DNA of 64,000 nucleotides from Streptomyces sp. CB01201 (GTDB lineage Bacteria; Actinomycetota; Actinomycetes; Streptomycetales; Streptomycetaceae). The position numbers were made by a program, and so were the translations under genes. The stretch covers positions 577,023-641,022 of the forward strand of contig NZ_NNBJ01000002.1 in assembly GCF_002803085.1 (NCBI RefSeq), read 5' to 3'. Below the pieces are notes generated by a model that worked only from the letters and a program-made list of their open reading frames with translations, had not been told where the DNA came from and did no database searches. This document shows, piece after piece, positions 49,436-58,842 of this stretch (position 1 is its first letter; every line of letters begins with the position of its first letter).

Positions 49436-50755
49436 ATGACCGCAACGGGGGCTGACCAGGAAGCCACGGGGTTGACCTCCCGTGGCTGGTGGTGGTGGGA
49501 GCGCAGGCGCAGCGCGGTGCTGGATGTCTCGCTCGGGGTGTTCTCCGCGCTGGAGTGCGCGCTGGAGGGTGTGGGTTTCGCGGGGGACTCGGGGCTGCCC
49601 GTGCCGGCGGGGGTGCTGCTCGGTCTGGTGGCGGGGGCTTCGCTGGCGCTGCGGCGGCGGTGGCCGATCGCGGTGGTGCTCGTCTCGATCGCGGTGACGC
49701 CGGCCAGCATGGGGTTCCTGCTGAGCGTGGTGGGGCTCTACACGCTGGCCGCGTCGGAGGTGCCGCGCCGGATCACGGCGGCGCTGGCGGGGATGTCGGT
49801 GGCGGGGACGTTCATCGTCACGTTCGTACGGCTGCACCAGAGCGTGGCGCGCGGCGATTACGACCCGGGGTACTGGTACGTGCCGCTGATGTCGGCGGTG
49901 ATGTCGCTGGGGATCACGGGTCCGCCGCTGCTGTACGGGCTGTATATAGGGGCGCGGCGGCGGTTGATGGAGTCGTTGCGGGAGCGGGCGGATTCGCTGG
50001 AGCGGGAGTTGTCGCTGCTCGCGGACCGGGCCGAGGAGCGGGCGGAGTGGGCGCGTACGGAGGAGCGGACGCGGATCGCCCGGGAGATGCATGACGTGGT
50101 GGCGCACCGGGTGTCGTTGATGGTGGTGCACGCGGCGGCGTTGCAGGCGGTGGCGCGCAAGGATCCGGAGAAGGCGGTGAAGAACGCCGCGTTGGTCGGT
50201 GACATGGGCCGGCAGGCGTTGACGGAGCTGCGGGAGATGCTCGGGGTGCTGCGGTCGGCGGATCAGCAGCCGGTGGCGGTGCGGGTGGATCCGGTGCCGC
50301 TGGCCGCGGTGGGTGCGGCTGCGGCCGCTGCGGCGGCGGCCGCGGAGGAGGGGCCCTGCCTCGCGGACATCGAGGCGCTGGTGGGGCAGTCCCGGGAGGC
50401 CGGGATGGTGGTGGAGCTGATGGTGCAGGGCGAGGTGCGGGACTATGACGCGCTGGTGGAGCAGACCGCGTACCGGGTGGTGCAGGAGGCGTTGACCAAC
50501 GTCCACAAGCATGCGGCGGGCGCGAAGGTGATGGTGCGTCTCGCCCGGCGGGAGGCCGAGGTGGCGATGCAGGTGGAGAACGGTCCGGCGGACGGTGTCA
50601 CGGCGGATGCGGGGTTGCCCAGTGGGGGCAATGGGCTGGTGGGGATGCGGGAGCGGGTGAAGGCGCTGGGTGGCGTTTTCGTGTCGGGTACGACGGATGC
50701 GGGCGGGTTCCGGGTGTCGGCGGTGCTTCCCGACCGGGCCCCGGTGGCCTCGTAG
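49436..50755 (+). CDS. Orphan sensor histidine kinase (NarL-partner type, HisKA_3)
   Basis: 439 residues. Five or more membrane helices (about 30-180), then a coiled coil, the HisKA_3 box EMHDVVAHRVSLMVVHAAAL (phospho-accepting His) and an ATPase domain with EALTNVHKHA (N box) and GNGLVGMRERV (G box). A run of nine Ala (about 280-292) separates the two. No response regulator gene is adjacent; the two LuxR regulators at 25 and 32 kb are possible but unproven partners. ATG 49436 chosen. Confidence 0.88.
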   Translation: MTATGADQEATGLTSRGWWWWERRRSAVLDVSLGVFSALECALEGVGFAGDSGLPVPAGVLLGLVAGASLALRRRWPIAVVLVSIAVTPASMGFLLSVVGLYTLAASEVPRRITAALAGMSVAGTFIVTFVRLHQSVARGDYDPGYWYVPLMSAVMSLGITGPPLLYGLYIGARRRLMESLRERADSLERELSLLADRAEERAEWARTEERTRIAREMHDVVAHRVSLMVVHAAALQAVARKDPEKAVKNAALVGDMGRQALTELREMLGVLRSADQQPVAVRVDPVPLAAVGAAAAAAAAAAEEGPCLADIEALVGQSREAGMVVELMVQGEVRDYDALVEQTAYRVVQEALTNVHKHAAGAKVMVRLARREAEVAMQVENGPADGVTADAGLPSGGNGLVGMRERVKALGGVFVSGTTDAGGFRVSAVLPDRAPVAS

Positions 50756-50832
50756 CCCCTGGGGCTCCGCCCCCGCTTGAGGGGCCAGGGGGATTCCATG
50801 ACGGGTGAGGATGCCGCTGTACCGGCGCTGTC

Positions 50833-50956
50833 AGGGGCGCGGGGAACTGCGTGAACGGCCACGCACGGTGGACGGACGACAGCGGGTTCAGGGGCGCGGG
50901 GAACTGCGCGAACGGCTTGCGCGGTCCGCAGGCGAAGGCGGGTTTCAGGGGCGCGG
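50833..50956 (+). repeat. Dispersed repeat copies after the histidine kinase
   Basis: AGGGGCGCGGGGAACTGCG occurs at 50833 and 50890 and a truncated copy at about 50946, with ACGGCCACGCACGG-type flanks. Same family as 5398-5585, opposite orientation. The gap 50756-51016 has no other feature. Confidence 0.8.
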
Positions 50957-51016
50957 GCCGCCCGGGAACGGACGGGGGCGGGGGGCCTGGCCCCGCGGGC
51001 GGGAGGCCGGCCGCGG

Positions 51017-51505
51017 TCAGCCCGAGGTGAGGCGGATCGGCTGGGTGCCGGTGACCAGGGTGTTGAGGGCGTGGTCGATGTCGGGGCCGAGGTACCAGTC
51101 GCCGGTGTGGTCGAGGGAGTACACGCGGCCTACGGCGTCGATGGCCAGTACGGCCTGCTGGTCGCCTTCTTCGCCGAGCGGCGCGATATCGGTTTCGAGG
51201 GCGCGGCCGAGGTCGGCGAGCGTGCGGGCGAGGTGGAGTCCGGCGAGGGGGTCGAAGCGCAGGGCGGCGGGCGCGTTGCGGCGGCCGGGTCCGGGGGCGG
51301 TGAGGCGCAGGCCGCCGAATTCGGCCCAGGCTTCGACGGCGGCGGGGAAGACGCTGTGGCGGTGGCCGGCGGGTGAGGTGTGGGCGCGCAGGACGTCGGC
51401 CCAGGCTTCGGCCTGGCGGATGTCCCAGCGTCCCGGCTGCCAGCCGGCGGTGCGCAGGGCGGCGTCGACGGGGACGGGGAAGCGGGTGGTGGAGACGTCC
51501 GGCAT
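51017..51505 (-). CDS. SUKH-3 domain immunity-type protein
   Basis: 162 residues. A SUKH-3-like fold: RFPVPVDAALRTAGWQPGR at the N-terminus, FPAAVEAWAEFGGLRL, FDPLAGLH and a C-terminal IDAVGRVYSLDHTGDWYLGPDIDHALNTLV, where the strand pattern G-x-x-Y/F-x-L is recognisable. SUKH proteins neutralise polymorphic toxins, often nucleases or deaminases. It is followed upstream on the same strand by a YwqJ-type deaminase gene (85-bp gap), an arrangement that fits a toxin-immunity pair. Confidence 0.75.
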   Translation of the reverse strand: MPDVSTTRFPVPVDAALRTAGWQPGRWDIRQAEAWADVLRAHTSPAGHRHSVFPAAVEAWAEFGGLRLTAPGPGRRNAPAALRFDPLAGLHLARTLADLGRALETDIAPLGEEGDQQAVLAIDAVGRVYSLDHTGDWYLGPDIDHALNTLVTGTQPIRLTSG

Positions 51506-51589
51506 CGGCCGCGGCCTTTCCGTGAGTTCGGCGGGGTGGGGTGGCTCAGGGCGGTGAGTCCCCCGCGGTGGGGTGGCTCAGGGCCGGGC

Positions 51590-52114
51590 TCAGGGTTCGA
51601 CGCTGCGGACGCCGAAGTGGTCGAGCAGCGCGGCGCAGGAGCGGCAGGGCGGGGCGTAGCTGCCGTGCAGGGGGTCGCCGTCCTCGCGTATGCGCCGGGC
51701 GGTGAGTTTGGCGTGTTTGAGGGCGCGGCGGGCTTCGCCGTGGGTGAGGGGTTTGCGCTGCGCGCGTTTGGAGCGTGCGCTCTCGACGGCGGTCAGGTGT
51801 CGGGAGAGCAGGATCGCTTCGGGGCAGCGGCCGGTGAAGCGTTCGCGCTGGCCGCTGGTGAGGGTGTCCAGATAGTCCTGGACCAGGGTGTGCAGGGCGG
51901 GCGGCTGCTCGCCCTTGCCCGCGGTGCAGGTGAGGGTTTCGCCGCGGACCGAGAGGGCGGCGGCGATGGCGGGGAGGATGCCGTCGCGGCGGTGTCTCAG
52001 TAAGGGCGCGGCGGTGCCGGGGGTGGCGCTCCAGTGAAGGCGCGGATCGCCGGGTGTCTCTTTTGCGGTGTTTATCGCGCTAGTTGCGGATGTTTCGCCT
52101 GGTGCGGTGTGCAT
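51590..52114 (-). CDS. YwqJ-type putative deaminase
   Basis: 174 residues. Catalytic signature of zinc-dependent deaminases: GRCPEAILLSRHL (Cys97, catalytic Glu99) and APPCRSCAALL (Cys157, Cys160), i.e. CxE and PCxxC, as in YwqJ-related proteins. No signal peptide and no polymorphic toxin leader region; the protein is a stand-alone deaminase domain with a Lys/Arg/Ala-rich helix between the motifs. Divergent from the SMI1/KNR4 gene. ATG 52114, GGAGG 10 nt upstream. Substrate (nucleotide, nucleic acid or other) is unknown. Confidence 0.75.
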   Translation of the reverse strand: MHTAPGETSATSAINTAKETPGDPRLHWSATPGTAAPLLRHRRDGILPAIAAALSVRGETLTCTAGKGEQPPALHTLVQDYLDTLTSGQRERFTGRCPEAILLSRHLTAVESARSKRAQRKPLTHGEARRALKHAKLTARRIREDGDPLHGSYAPPCRSCAALLDHFGVRSVEP

Positions 52115-52363
52115 GGTGCTGTGTTCCTCCCACTGGCGGCGGCTTTCGCCGCACGTGTCAGCGCCCCCGAGTTGCGGGGACAGCCTGCCAAATGGGGGCG
52201 CTGATACGGAAGCTGGGGCGTGATAAGCCGCGCGTCGCGGGCGCAGGGTGATATGCGGGTGACGGTTGGTGACCGAATTGCGGGGCCGGTCCCCGGTATT
52301 GCGGCACCGCATAGTCTGGTCCCACCAGCCAGACGCAGGAGCACGCAGCAGGGGGCAACCGCC
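52115..52363. other. 249-bp divergent promoter region
   Basis: Lies between the deaminase and the SMI1/KNR4 gene. It contains GGTGACGGTTGGTGACC near 52258-52274, a repeated GGTGAC, and TAGTCT at about 52313 as a possible -10 for the right-hand gene. No gene is visible. Confidence 0.4.
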
Positions 52364-53350
52364 ATGACGACAGGTCGGCTCGGGCAGCATGCCGCGCCAC
52401 CGAACGCGGCCTATGCCGGGCAGGTCGTGCACTTCCCGGATCCGGTCCGCGCCTCCCGGCATCCCAGGGGGGTGCGGGTGGACGAGAACGGTTTCCCGGT
52501 CTTCTCGGCGTACGCGCGTGCGGCGGCGGAGATCGCGGAGCCGCCCGAGGGGTTCGGGGTGGACGAGCTACGGCTGACCGACTACGTGTCGGCGAACGCG
52601 GCGCTGGCCGCTGCGGGGCACGAGTTGTGGGACACGGTGGCGCCGGTGGCGACGCCGCACGGCTGGACGTGGCACCACGTGCCCGGCGGACGCCGTCTCG
52701 AACTGGTGCCGGTCGAGGTGAAGGCCCTGCTGCGGCATTACGGCGGTCTGGCGACGGCACAGGTCGAGCACGACAAGCGTGGTACGCGGCCGTTGCAGGA
52801 GACGCGGCCGGCGCACTTCGGGCTGCCCAAGGGCTCGGTGTCGGTGACGGAGTCCCAACTCCTGGGCGTGGAGGAGGACTTGGGGTATCGCCTTCCGGGT
52901 GCCTACCGTTCGTTCCTGAAGGCGGCGGGGGGCTGCGCCCCGGTGGGTGCGGCGCTCGACGCGGAGCTGGGTCTTCTGGTGGACCAGCCGTTCTTCACGG
53001 TGCGGGACGAGGCTGCGGTCAACGACCTCGTCTATGTCAACAAGTGTTTGCGGGACCACCTCACCAAGGACTATCTGGGCGTCGCCTTCGTGCAGGGCGG
53101 GATCCTCGCGGTGAAGGTGAAGGGTTCGGCGGTCGGTTCGGTGTGGTTCTGCGCGTACGACGATGCGCGGGATCGGGACGGGCTGAGCGTGAACGAGCGG
53201 GTGGAGCGTCTGCTGCTGCCCTGCGGTGAGGATTTCGACGCGTTCCTCGGGCGGCTCGCGGGCAATCCGCCGGAGCTGGAGACCGTGGCGAACCTGATGG
53301 TGGACGGTGGCTTCGCGCGTGCCGTCGAGACGACCTCGGTAGGGGAGTGA
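52364..53350 (+). CDS. SMI1/KNR4 (SUKH-1) family protein
   Basis: 328 residues. N-terminal half has no known domain (VRVDENGFPVFSAYARAAAEI and the Trp-rich HGWTWHHVPGG). The C-terminal half carries the SUKH-1 pattern: VTESQLLGVEEDLGYRLPGAYRSFLKAAGG, then LGVAFVQGGILAVKVKG. Pairs with the downstream 884-residue SUKH-4 protein (GTGA overlap at 53347 if that start is used). GGGGG 8 nt before the ATG. Likely immunity or scaffold partner of the deaminase proteins here; inference. Confidence 0.78.
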   Translation: MTTGRLGQHAAPPNAAYAGQVVHFPDPVRASRHPRGVRVDENGFPVFSAYARAAAEIAEPPEGFGVDELRLTDYVSANAALAAAGHELWDTVAPVATPHGWTWHHVPGGRRLELVPVEVKALLRHYGGLATAQVEHDKRGTRPLQETRPAHFGLPKGSVSVTESQLLGVEEDLGYRLPGAYRSFLKAAGGCAPVGAALDAELGLLVDQPFFTVRDEAAVNDLVYVNKCLRDHLTKDYLGVAFVQGGILAVKVKGSAVGSVWFCAYDDARDRDGLSVNERVERLLLPCGEDFDAFLGRLAGNPPELETVANLMVDGGFARAVETTSVGE

Positions 53351-53358
53351 GCCGGCCG

Positions 53359-56013
53359 ATGGTGACTTTCGCTCAGGCGCAGGAGCGTGCCGAAGAGTGG
53401 ATCAATGGTGATGTGCCCGCGTATCAGCACCGTGAGGTGCGGGTGCGGGAGTTCGAGCTGGGTTTCGTGGTGTGGGCGGAGGACCGGGAGAACGGGCCTT
53501 CGGGCGGCGGCGGTGCGCAGCGCCTGGTCATCGCCCGGGACAGCGGCGAGGCGACGCTGTGGCCGGGGCTGCCGGTGGGTGAGGTGATCCGGCGGTACGA
53601 GGAGGAGTACGGGGTTCTGGAGGACGCGCCGCCCGCGCCGGAGCCGCCGGCCCGGATCGACCTGAACCAGACGTCGTTCCTGCTGAGTCCGCCGGAGTGG
53701 CTCCAGGAGGCGGCGGACAAGCTCGGCATCCCGGACCGGCGGGGCGAGAGTGGTTCCACGTCGGGCTCCGGCTCGGCCTCGGCCTCCGGTTCGGGTGCCG
53801 GCTCCGGCTCGGGCTCGGACTCCGGTTCGGGTGCCGACTCGGGCTCGGGCTCGGACTCCGGTTCGGGTGCCGACTCGGGCTCGGGTGTCGGCCTCGGCTC
53901 GGCCTCGGGTTCCAGCGCTCCGGCCGGGGCCACGCCGTGGGCCGGGACGGACACCAACGCGGGGTCCGACGACGGTTCGGTGCCGCTTCCGGCGACGGTG
54001 TTCGCGCCCCCGCTCTCCGGTGCGGACGGCGAGGACGAGGCGCCGCCGAGGGCGTTGCCCGAGGCGAAGACGGCGTTGATGGCGGGCGGCAGCCAGCTTC
54101 CGCCGACCGCGCTCGCGCCCGCGTACGACCCGCAGGCCGCGCCGCCGCCGGGTGCGACTCCGCCGCCGGTGGCGCCGGTCGCGCCGACAGGGCCTTCGGG
54201 GCCGGAAGGCGTCGGGGGTGTCGGGGACATCGCGGATGCCGCCACCAGCAAGGCGGTTGGGCCGCCCCCGGGTGCGCGCGCCGCGCGAGGCGGGGGCTCT
54301 ACGGTTCCGCCGCCGGGCGCACCCGGCACTCCGGGTGCCCGCCCGGATGCGCCGGTGCCCCCTCCGGCTCCGGGTTCGACTCCGCCGCCGGGTTCGACTC
54401 CGCCGCCGGGTGTCCAGGCGGGTGGTTACCTGCCGACGCAGCTGGTCTCGCAGCTCGGCCCCGAGGGCCAGGGTCCTGCGGCCCCGGCGTCGCCGCCGCC
54501 CGCGCAGGGCGGGGTGCACCAGGCCCCGACGATGTTCGCGGAGCCGCATCACATGGGTCCGTCGGGTCCGTCGGGTCAGCCGGGCGCGCCGGTTCAGGGC
54601 GGTCCGGGTGCTCCGGTGCCGCCGGGTCCGCCCGGTGCTCCGGGTGCTCCGGGTGCGCCGCTGCCTCCCGGTCCTCCGGGAGGTCCCGGCGGTCCCGGGG
54701 GCCCTGGCGGCCAGGGCGGCCCTGGTGTGCCGCTGCCGCCCGGTCCACCCGGTGCTCCGGGTGCCCCGCTGCCGCCCGGCCCTCCGGGTGCGCCCGGTGG
54801 TACGCCCCCCGGCGGGGTGCACCAGGCCGCGACGATGCTGGCGGGGCCCGCGCAGATGGGGCCCGGCCAGACGGGTCCAGGCGGTCCCGGCGGTCCCGGC
54901 GGTCCCGGCGGTCCCGGCGGTCCCGGCGCGCCCGTGCCGCCGGGTCCCCCCGGTATGCCCCCGGGCATGCCGCCCGGTGGTCCCGCTCCGCAGGCGCCGC
55001 CGGCCTACGGGTATCCGCAGCAGCCCCCGGCGGGGCTGCCGACCGTGGGGCCGGGCTATCAGGCGGTGCTGCGTTACCGCGCGCCCGACGGCTCCGAGCA
55101 GCAGCTCATCCGTCGGTCGGCGCCCGGTACCGCGCACCCGGAGTGGCAGATCTTCCATGAGCTGCGGGCGATGAACGTGCCCGCCGACCATGTGCTCGAA
55201 CTGCACACCGAGCTGGAGTCGTGCGAGCTGCCGGGTGGCTACTGTGCGCGGATGATCCGCGAGCAGTGGCCGCAGGTGCGGATCACGCACGTCGCCCCGT
55301 ACGGCAAGGACCACGGCTCGCGTCGCCAGGGCGTTCGGCATCTGCTCACCCACCAGGGCGAGTTGGCTCAGGTCGCGGACGGTCCGGCCAGGCCCCAGCC
55401 GGTGCGGGCGCCGATCCCGGCGGTGCAGCCGGTGCCTCCGCTGCCGCCGGAGGGCGTGGCCCACGAACTGGCGGGCGCGTTCGGTCCGCAGGGCGTGTTC
55501 CGCTTCGATCAGCGGGCGGTGTCGCGGCAGGGTGTGCCGGAGGTCGTGGCGGTGACGCTGGTGTGGGCGGGGCTGCCGCTGGACTTCGGGCCGTTCTTCT
55601 GGGCGCAGGCCGTGCCGGGGCAGCCGGTGCCGACGCTGGCGGAGCTCGCGCAGCAGCGCGGGGTGCAGCCGGCGGCGGACGCGGGTTCGTATCTGGTGAT
55701 GGGCTCCGACTTCGGGCGGGCGATCTGTGTCCAGTACGGGACCGCGAACATCGTGGCGGTGCCGGTGGAGGCGGGCCCCGGCGGGCAGTCGGTGCCGCCG
55801 CAGTTCGTGAACTCAGGGCTGCCCGAGTTCGCCCGCTCGCTCGCGCTGCTCGGCCGGATGTGGCGGCTGCGGTTCGGGCTCAACCCGGAGCAGGCGGGCC
55901 GCTGGACGGTCGACTTCCAGGCCCAGCTCGCGGCCCTCGACCCGGCGGCGCTGGCGTCGCCGGAGAGCTGGTGGTCGGTGCTCCTTGAGCAGATGTGGGA
56001 CGGGCTGCTCTGA
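53359..56013 (+). CDS. Large multi-domain protein: N-terminal Imm35/YrhB-like, collagen-like linker, deaminase-like domain and SUKH-4
   Basis: 884 residues. Residues 1-85 ([19 protein letters not shown] to [10 protein letters not shown]) form a small globular domain, possibly Imm35-like. Residues 130-560 are low complexity: Ser-Gly repeats ([12 protein letters not shown]) then Pro-rich and collagen-like Gly-Pro-x runs. At 600-680 is a deaminase-like motif pair: HTELE (His616, Glu618) with CELPGGYC (Cys622, Cys629). The C-terminal 180 residues match SUKH-4 ([34 protein letters not shown]). No signal peptide or membrane helix. Start: ATG 53359 with GGGGAG about 11 nt upstream; GTG 53347 overlaps the previous gene. 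Confidence 0.75.
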   Translation: MVTFAQAQERAEEWINGDVPAYQHREVRVREFELGFVVWAEDRENGPSGGGGAQRLVIARDSGEATLWPGLPVGEVIRRYEEEYGVLEDAPPAPEPPARIDLNQTSFLLSPPEWLQEAADKLGIPDRRGESGSTSGSGSASASGSGAGSGSGSDSGSGADSGSGSDSGSGADSGSGVGLGSASGSSAPAGATPWAGTDTNAGSDDGSVPLPATVFAPPLSGADGEDEAPPRALPEAKTALMAGGSQLPPTALAPAYDPQAAPPPGATPPPVAPVAPTGPSGPEGVGGVGDIADAATSKAVGPPPGARAARGGGSTVPPPGAPGTPGARPDAPVPPPAPGSTPPPGSTPPPGVQAGGYLPTQLVSQLGPEGQGPAAPASPPPAQGGVHQAPTMFAEPHHMGPSGPSGQPGAPVQGGPGAPVPPGPPGAPGAPGAPLPPGPPGGPGGPGGPGGQGGPGVPLPPGPPGAPGAPLPPGPPGAPGGTPPGGVHQAATMLAGPAQMGPGQTGPGGPGGPGGPGGPGGPGAPVPPGPPGMPPGMPPGGPAPQAPPAYGYPQQPPAGLPTVGPGYQAVLRYRAPDGSEQQLIRRSAPGTAHPEWQIFHELRAMNVPADHVLELHTELESCELPGGYCARMIREQWPQVRITHVAPYGKDHGSRRQGVRHLLTHQGELAQVADGPARPQPVRAPIPAVQPVPPLPPEGVAHELAGAFGPQGVFRFDQRAVSRQGVPEVVAVTLVWAGLPLDFGPFFWAQAVPGQPVPTLAELAQQRGVQPAADAGSYLVMGSDFGRAICVQYGTANIVAVPVEAGPGGQSVPPQFVNSGLPEFARSLALLGRMWRLRFGLNPEQAGRWTVDFQAQLAALDPAALASPESWWSVLLEQMWDGLL
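53790..53900 (+). repeat. Ser-Gly-coding tandem repeat inside the SUKH-4 gene
   Basis: Units of about 48 bp with GACTCCGGTTCGGGTGCC encode [12 protein letters not shown]. Two to three copies are nearly identical. Confidence 0.8.
54600..54960 (+). repeat. Collagen-like Gly-Pro-coding repeat inside the SUKH-4 gene
   Basis: Includes five or more copies of GGTCCCGGC at about 54888-54930 and blocks encoding [11 protein letters not shown]. Such arrays are prone to length change. Confidence 0.8.
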
Positions 56014-56342
56014 GCCCTTCTTGAGGCAGCCCTGCTTGAGGCAGCCCGGCCTCGGGCGGCCTTGCCTCGGGCTGCCCGGCCTCGGGCTGCCCGGCCTCCG
56101 GGCCGTCTTCGCCGAGCCGAGCTGAAGGCGCTCACCGTGCGGGTCGCGGTGGGCGCCTTCGGCGTGTGGTGGGGCGTGGCACCTGGGTGATTCCGGGTTC
56201 TGGCGCCGATTGACGCATCCTTGACCGTGCCGTGTGGGCGGAGTGTCGCGTTATGACCATTTCGCTTCGATCGGCCAGGATGAGCGCCGGGCAGCCAGAA
56301 CGCGTACCGGGCGCCAGTGGGTGCGGGAGAGAGGCTTCAGGG
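56014..56342. other. 329-bp intergenic region with terminator
   Basis: Tandem GGCTGCCCGGCCTC-like units (about 56040-56100) precede a hairpin with stem GAAGGCGC/GCGCCTTC (56124-56160), a likely terminator for the SUKH-4 gene. No gene is seen; the promoter for the DivIVA-like gene should be here. Confidence 0.6.
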
Positions 56343-57242
56343 ATGAGCGCAGCATCGTTGCCGCCGGCGGCGCAGCCGTTCGGCGTGGGCCGGGGCCGCG
56401 GCTACCGTACGGATCAGGTCGACCGCACCCTGGCCCGGCTGTCGCAGGAGCGGGACGCGGCGTGGGAGCGGGCGGCCCGGCTCACCGTCCTCGCCAAGCA
56501 GATGGGCGCCCAGGCGGCGGCCCTCGCCGAGCAGGTCGGCGCGCTCGCCCCGCAGACGTACGAGGTGCTCGGCGGCCGGGCCTCCTCGCTGTTCGCGCTG
56601 ACGGTCGAGGAGGCCGACGCGGTGCGGGCCGGTGCCGAGGAGGCGGCCGCCGGGGACGTCCTGGCCGCCGAGGAGGCGGGCCGGGCGCTGCGGGAGGCGG
56701 CGCGGACGCGGAGTGAGGCGCTGCTCGCGGAGGCCGAGGAGCGGGTGCGCCAGACGCTGCTCGCGGCCCGCACCGCGGCGGACGAGCTGCGTCTGGCGGC
56801 CCGTACCGAGGCCAAGGAGCGCCGCGAGGAGGCGGCCGGCGATCTGGACGCGATGCGCAGGCGCTGCGAGGGGTATCTGGCCGGGCAGGATCAGGAGCGG
56901 GCCGACGCGCTGGCCGCGGACGAGCGTGAACGGGCCGCGCGCGAGGCGGAGTTGGACGCGCGGATCGCCGAGCTGACGGCGGTCGCGCAGGCGGGTCTCG
57001 ACGAGGCTCGGCGCGTGTTCGCCGAGGTGGAGGAGAGCGCGCACCGCGGTCAGGAGGACGCGGAGGCGCGGGCCGCCGAGCTGGTGGCGGGGGCGCGGGC
57101 GCAGGACGACCGGATCGCGGCCGAGACGGACCGGGTGCTGCGCGAGCACACGGCGGCCCGAGAGGAGGCGCAGGCGCACATGACGCATGTGCGCAACAGT
57201 CTGGCCACCCTCACCGGTCGCTCCGCCGAGCACGAGAGCTGA
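56343..57242 (+). CDS. DivIVA/Wag31-like coiled-coil protein
   Basis: 299 residues. The N-terminal segment FGVGRGRGYRTDQVDRTLARLSQERDAAWERAARL resembles the DivIVA lipid-binding and first coiled-coil region; the remainder is a long Ala/Glu/Arg coiled coil (about 40-295). Streptomyces has several such polar-growth scaffold proteins; this kind is often annotated as cellulose-binding protein. Probably peripheral membrane or polarisome associated. GAGAGAGG precedes the ATG. Confidence 0.8.
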   Translation: MSAASLPPAAQPFGVGRGRGYRTDQVDRTLARLSQERDAAWERAARLTVLAKQMGAQAAALAEQVGALAPQTYEVLGGRASSLFALTVEEADAVRAGAEEAAAGDVLAAEEAGRALREAARTRSEALLAEAEERVRQTLLAARTAADELRLAARTEAKERREEAAGDLDAMRRRCEGYLAGQDQERADALAADERERAAREAELDARIAELTAVAQAGLDEARRVFAEVEESAHRGQEDAEARAAELVAGARAQDDRIAAETDRVLREHTAAREEAQAHMTHVRNSLATLTGRSAEHES

Positions 57243-57282
57243 CGGTCAACTCGCCCTGCTGGCAGGGGAGTTGATAGGGACG

Positions 57283-58842
57283 TCAGTCCTTTCCGGGTTC
57301 CGTGAGGACGGGGAAGCGGCGCGGGGCGAGGAACACCAGGACGAGCAGGGGCAGGACGGCCGCGATCGCGGCGCCGACGTAGACGTGGTCGACCGCGCTC
57401 GCGACCGCCCGGCGCAGGTAGTCGGCGGCGTCCGTGGTCAGGGACGCCGGGTGGTGCAGGGCGCGCGAGACGGAGTCGAGGTCGCCGGGCAGGCCGGGCA
57501 TCGGGGCGTGGGTCAGGCGGGCGGCGAGGGTGGCGTTGGCGATGGCACCGAACAGGGCCGCGCCGACCGACTGCCCGACCTGGCGGCAGAACAGGACGGA
57601 CGCGGTGGTGGTGCCGCGCTCGGCCCAGCCCACGGTCGACTGGACGCCGACGATCAGCGGGAGCTGGAAGAGGCCGAGCGCGCCGCCGAGCAGCAGCATC
57701 AGCAGGGCGGGCTGCCAGGCGCGGCCGGGGAAGGGCAGCAGGGGGAAGACGGCCAGGATCAGTGCGGCGAGCGCGATGCCGGTGATCGCACAGTTGCGGA
57801 ATCCGATGCGGGTGTAGACGCGGCTGGAGAGGGCGGCCGACACCGGCCAGCTGAGTGTCATCACGGACAGCACGAACCCGGCGGCGGTCGGGTTGAGGCC
57901 GAGCACCGACTGGGCGTAGGTGGGCAGGAACACGGTGGGGGCGACCATGAGGAGGCCGAGCCCGCCGAGTGCCAGATTGACGGCGGCGATGGTGCGCCGG
58001 CGCCACACCCAGCCGGGGATGACGGGTTCGGCGGCCCGGCGTTCCACGAACACGGTGAGGGCGGCGCACGCGGCGCTGCCCGCGAGCAGGGCGAGCGAGG
58101 GCGTCGAGAGCCAGGGCCAGGCGACGCCGCCCTGCACGAGCGCGGTGAGCAGCAGGGCGCCGGTGGCGAAGATGCACAGGGCGCCGGCCCAGTCGACGCG
58201 GGGCCGGGCGGCGGGCGCCCGGCGGGCGGGTTCGACGAAGTACCGGATGACCAGGTGGAGGGCGACGGCGCCGACGGGCACGTTGATGAGGAAGATCCAG
58301 CGCCAGTCCGCGTAGGAGGCGAGGAGCCCGCCGAGCGCGGGTCCCGCCACGGCCGAGGTCGCCCACACGGTGGACAACTTGGCCTGGATCTTGGGACGTT
58401 CCTTCAGCGGGTACAGGTCGGCGGCGATCGTCTGGACGGTGCCCTGGAGGGCGCCGCCGCCGAGGCCCTGGACGACGCGGAACGCGATGAGCGCGGCCAT
58501 GTTCCAGGCGAACGCGCACAGGACGGAGCCGGCGAGGAAGACGATGACGCCGACGACGAGGACGGGCTTGCGCCCGAAGGTGTCGGAGAGTTTGCCGTAC
58601 ACGGGCAGGGTGACGGTCACGGCGAGCAGATAGCCGCTGAACAGCCAGGAGAAGACGGCGAATCCGCCGAGGTCGCCGACGATCTGGGGGACGGCCGTCG
58701 AGACGATGGTGCCGTCGAGGGCGGCCAGGGCCATGCCCATCATGAGGGCCGCGACGACCGGGCCGCGCCCGCGCGGGGCGACGGCGGCGGGTGCCGCGCC
58801 GGGTATCGCTTCGGTGTGGGGTGTTCCGTCGGAGACGCTCAC
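57283..58842 (-). CDS. MFS drug-type exporter (DHA2, 14 TM helices)
   Basis: 519 residues. DHA2 features: LAALDGTIVSTAVPQIVGDLGG in helix 1 and LSDTFGRKPVLVVGVIVFLAGS (motif A), VVQGLGGGALQG, and AVAGPALGGLLASYADWRWIFLINVPVG (motif C). 14 predicted helices. GTG 58842 (AAGGG 7 nt upstream) is favoured over ATG 58863. Substrate unknown; no TetR regulator adjoins. Divergent from the ABC transporter. Confidence 0.88.
   Translation of the reverse strand: MSVSDGTPHTEAIPGAAPAAVAPRGRGPVVAALMMGMALAALDGTIVSTAVPQIVGDLGGFAVFSWLFSGYLLAVTVTLPVYGKLSDTFGRKPVLVVGVIVFLAGSVLCAFAWNMAALIAFRVVQGLGGGALQGTVQTIAADLYPLKERPKIQAKLSTVWATSAVAGPALGGLLASYADWRWIFLINVPVGAVALHLVIRYFVEPARRAPAARPRVDWAGALCIFATGALLLTALVQGGVAWPWLSTPSLALLAGSAACAALTVFVERRAAEPVIPGWVWRRRTIAAVNLALGGLGLLMVAPTVFLPTYAQSVLGLNPTAAGFVLSVMTLSWPVSAALSSRVYTRIGFRNCAITGIALAALILAVFPLLPFPGRAWQPALLMLLLGGALGLFQLPLIVGVQSTVGWAERGTTTASVLFCRQVGQSVGAALFGAIANATLAARLTHAPMPGLPGDLDSVSRALHHPASLTTDAADYLRRAVASAVDHVYVGAAIAAVLPLLVLVFLAPRRFPVLTEPGKD

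Noticed and set aside
53071..55464. Long open frame on the minus strand opposite the SUKH-4 gene
   Set aside because: It is an Arg-rich mirror frame caused by the third-position GC bias of the plus-strand repeats; it has no family features or start signal.
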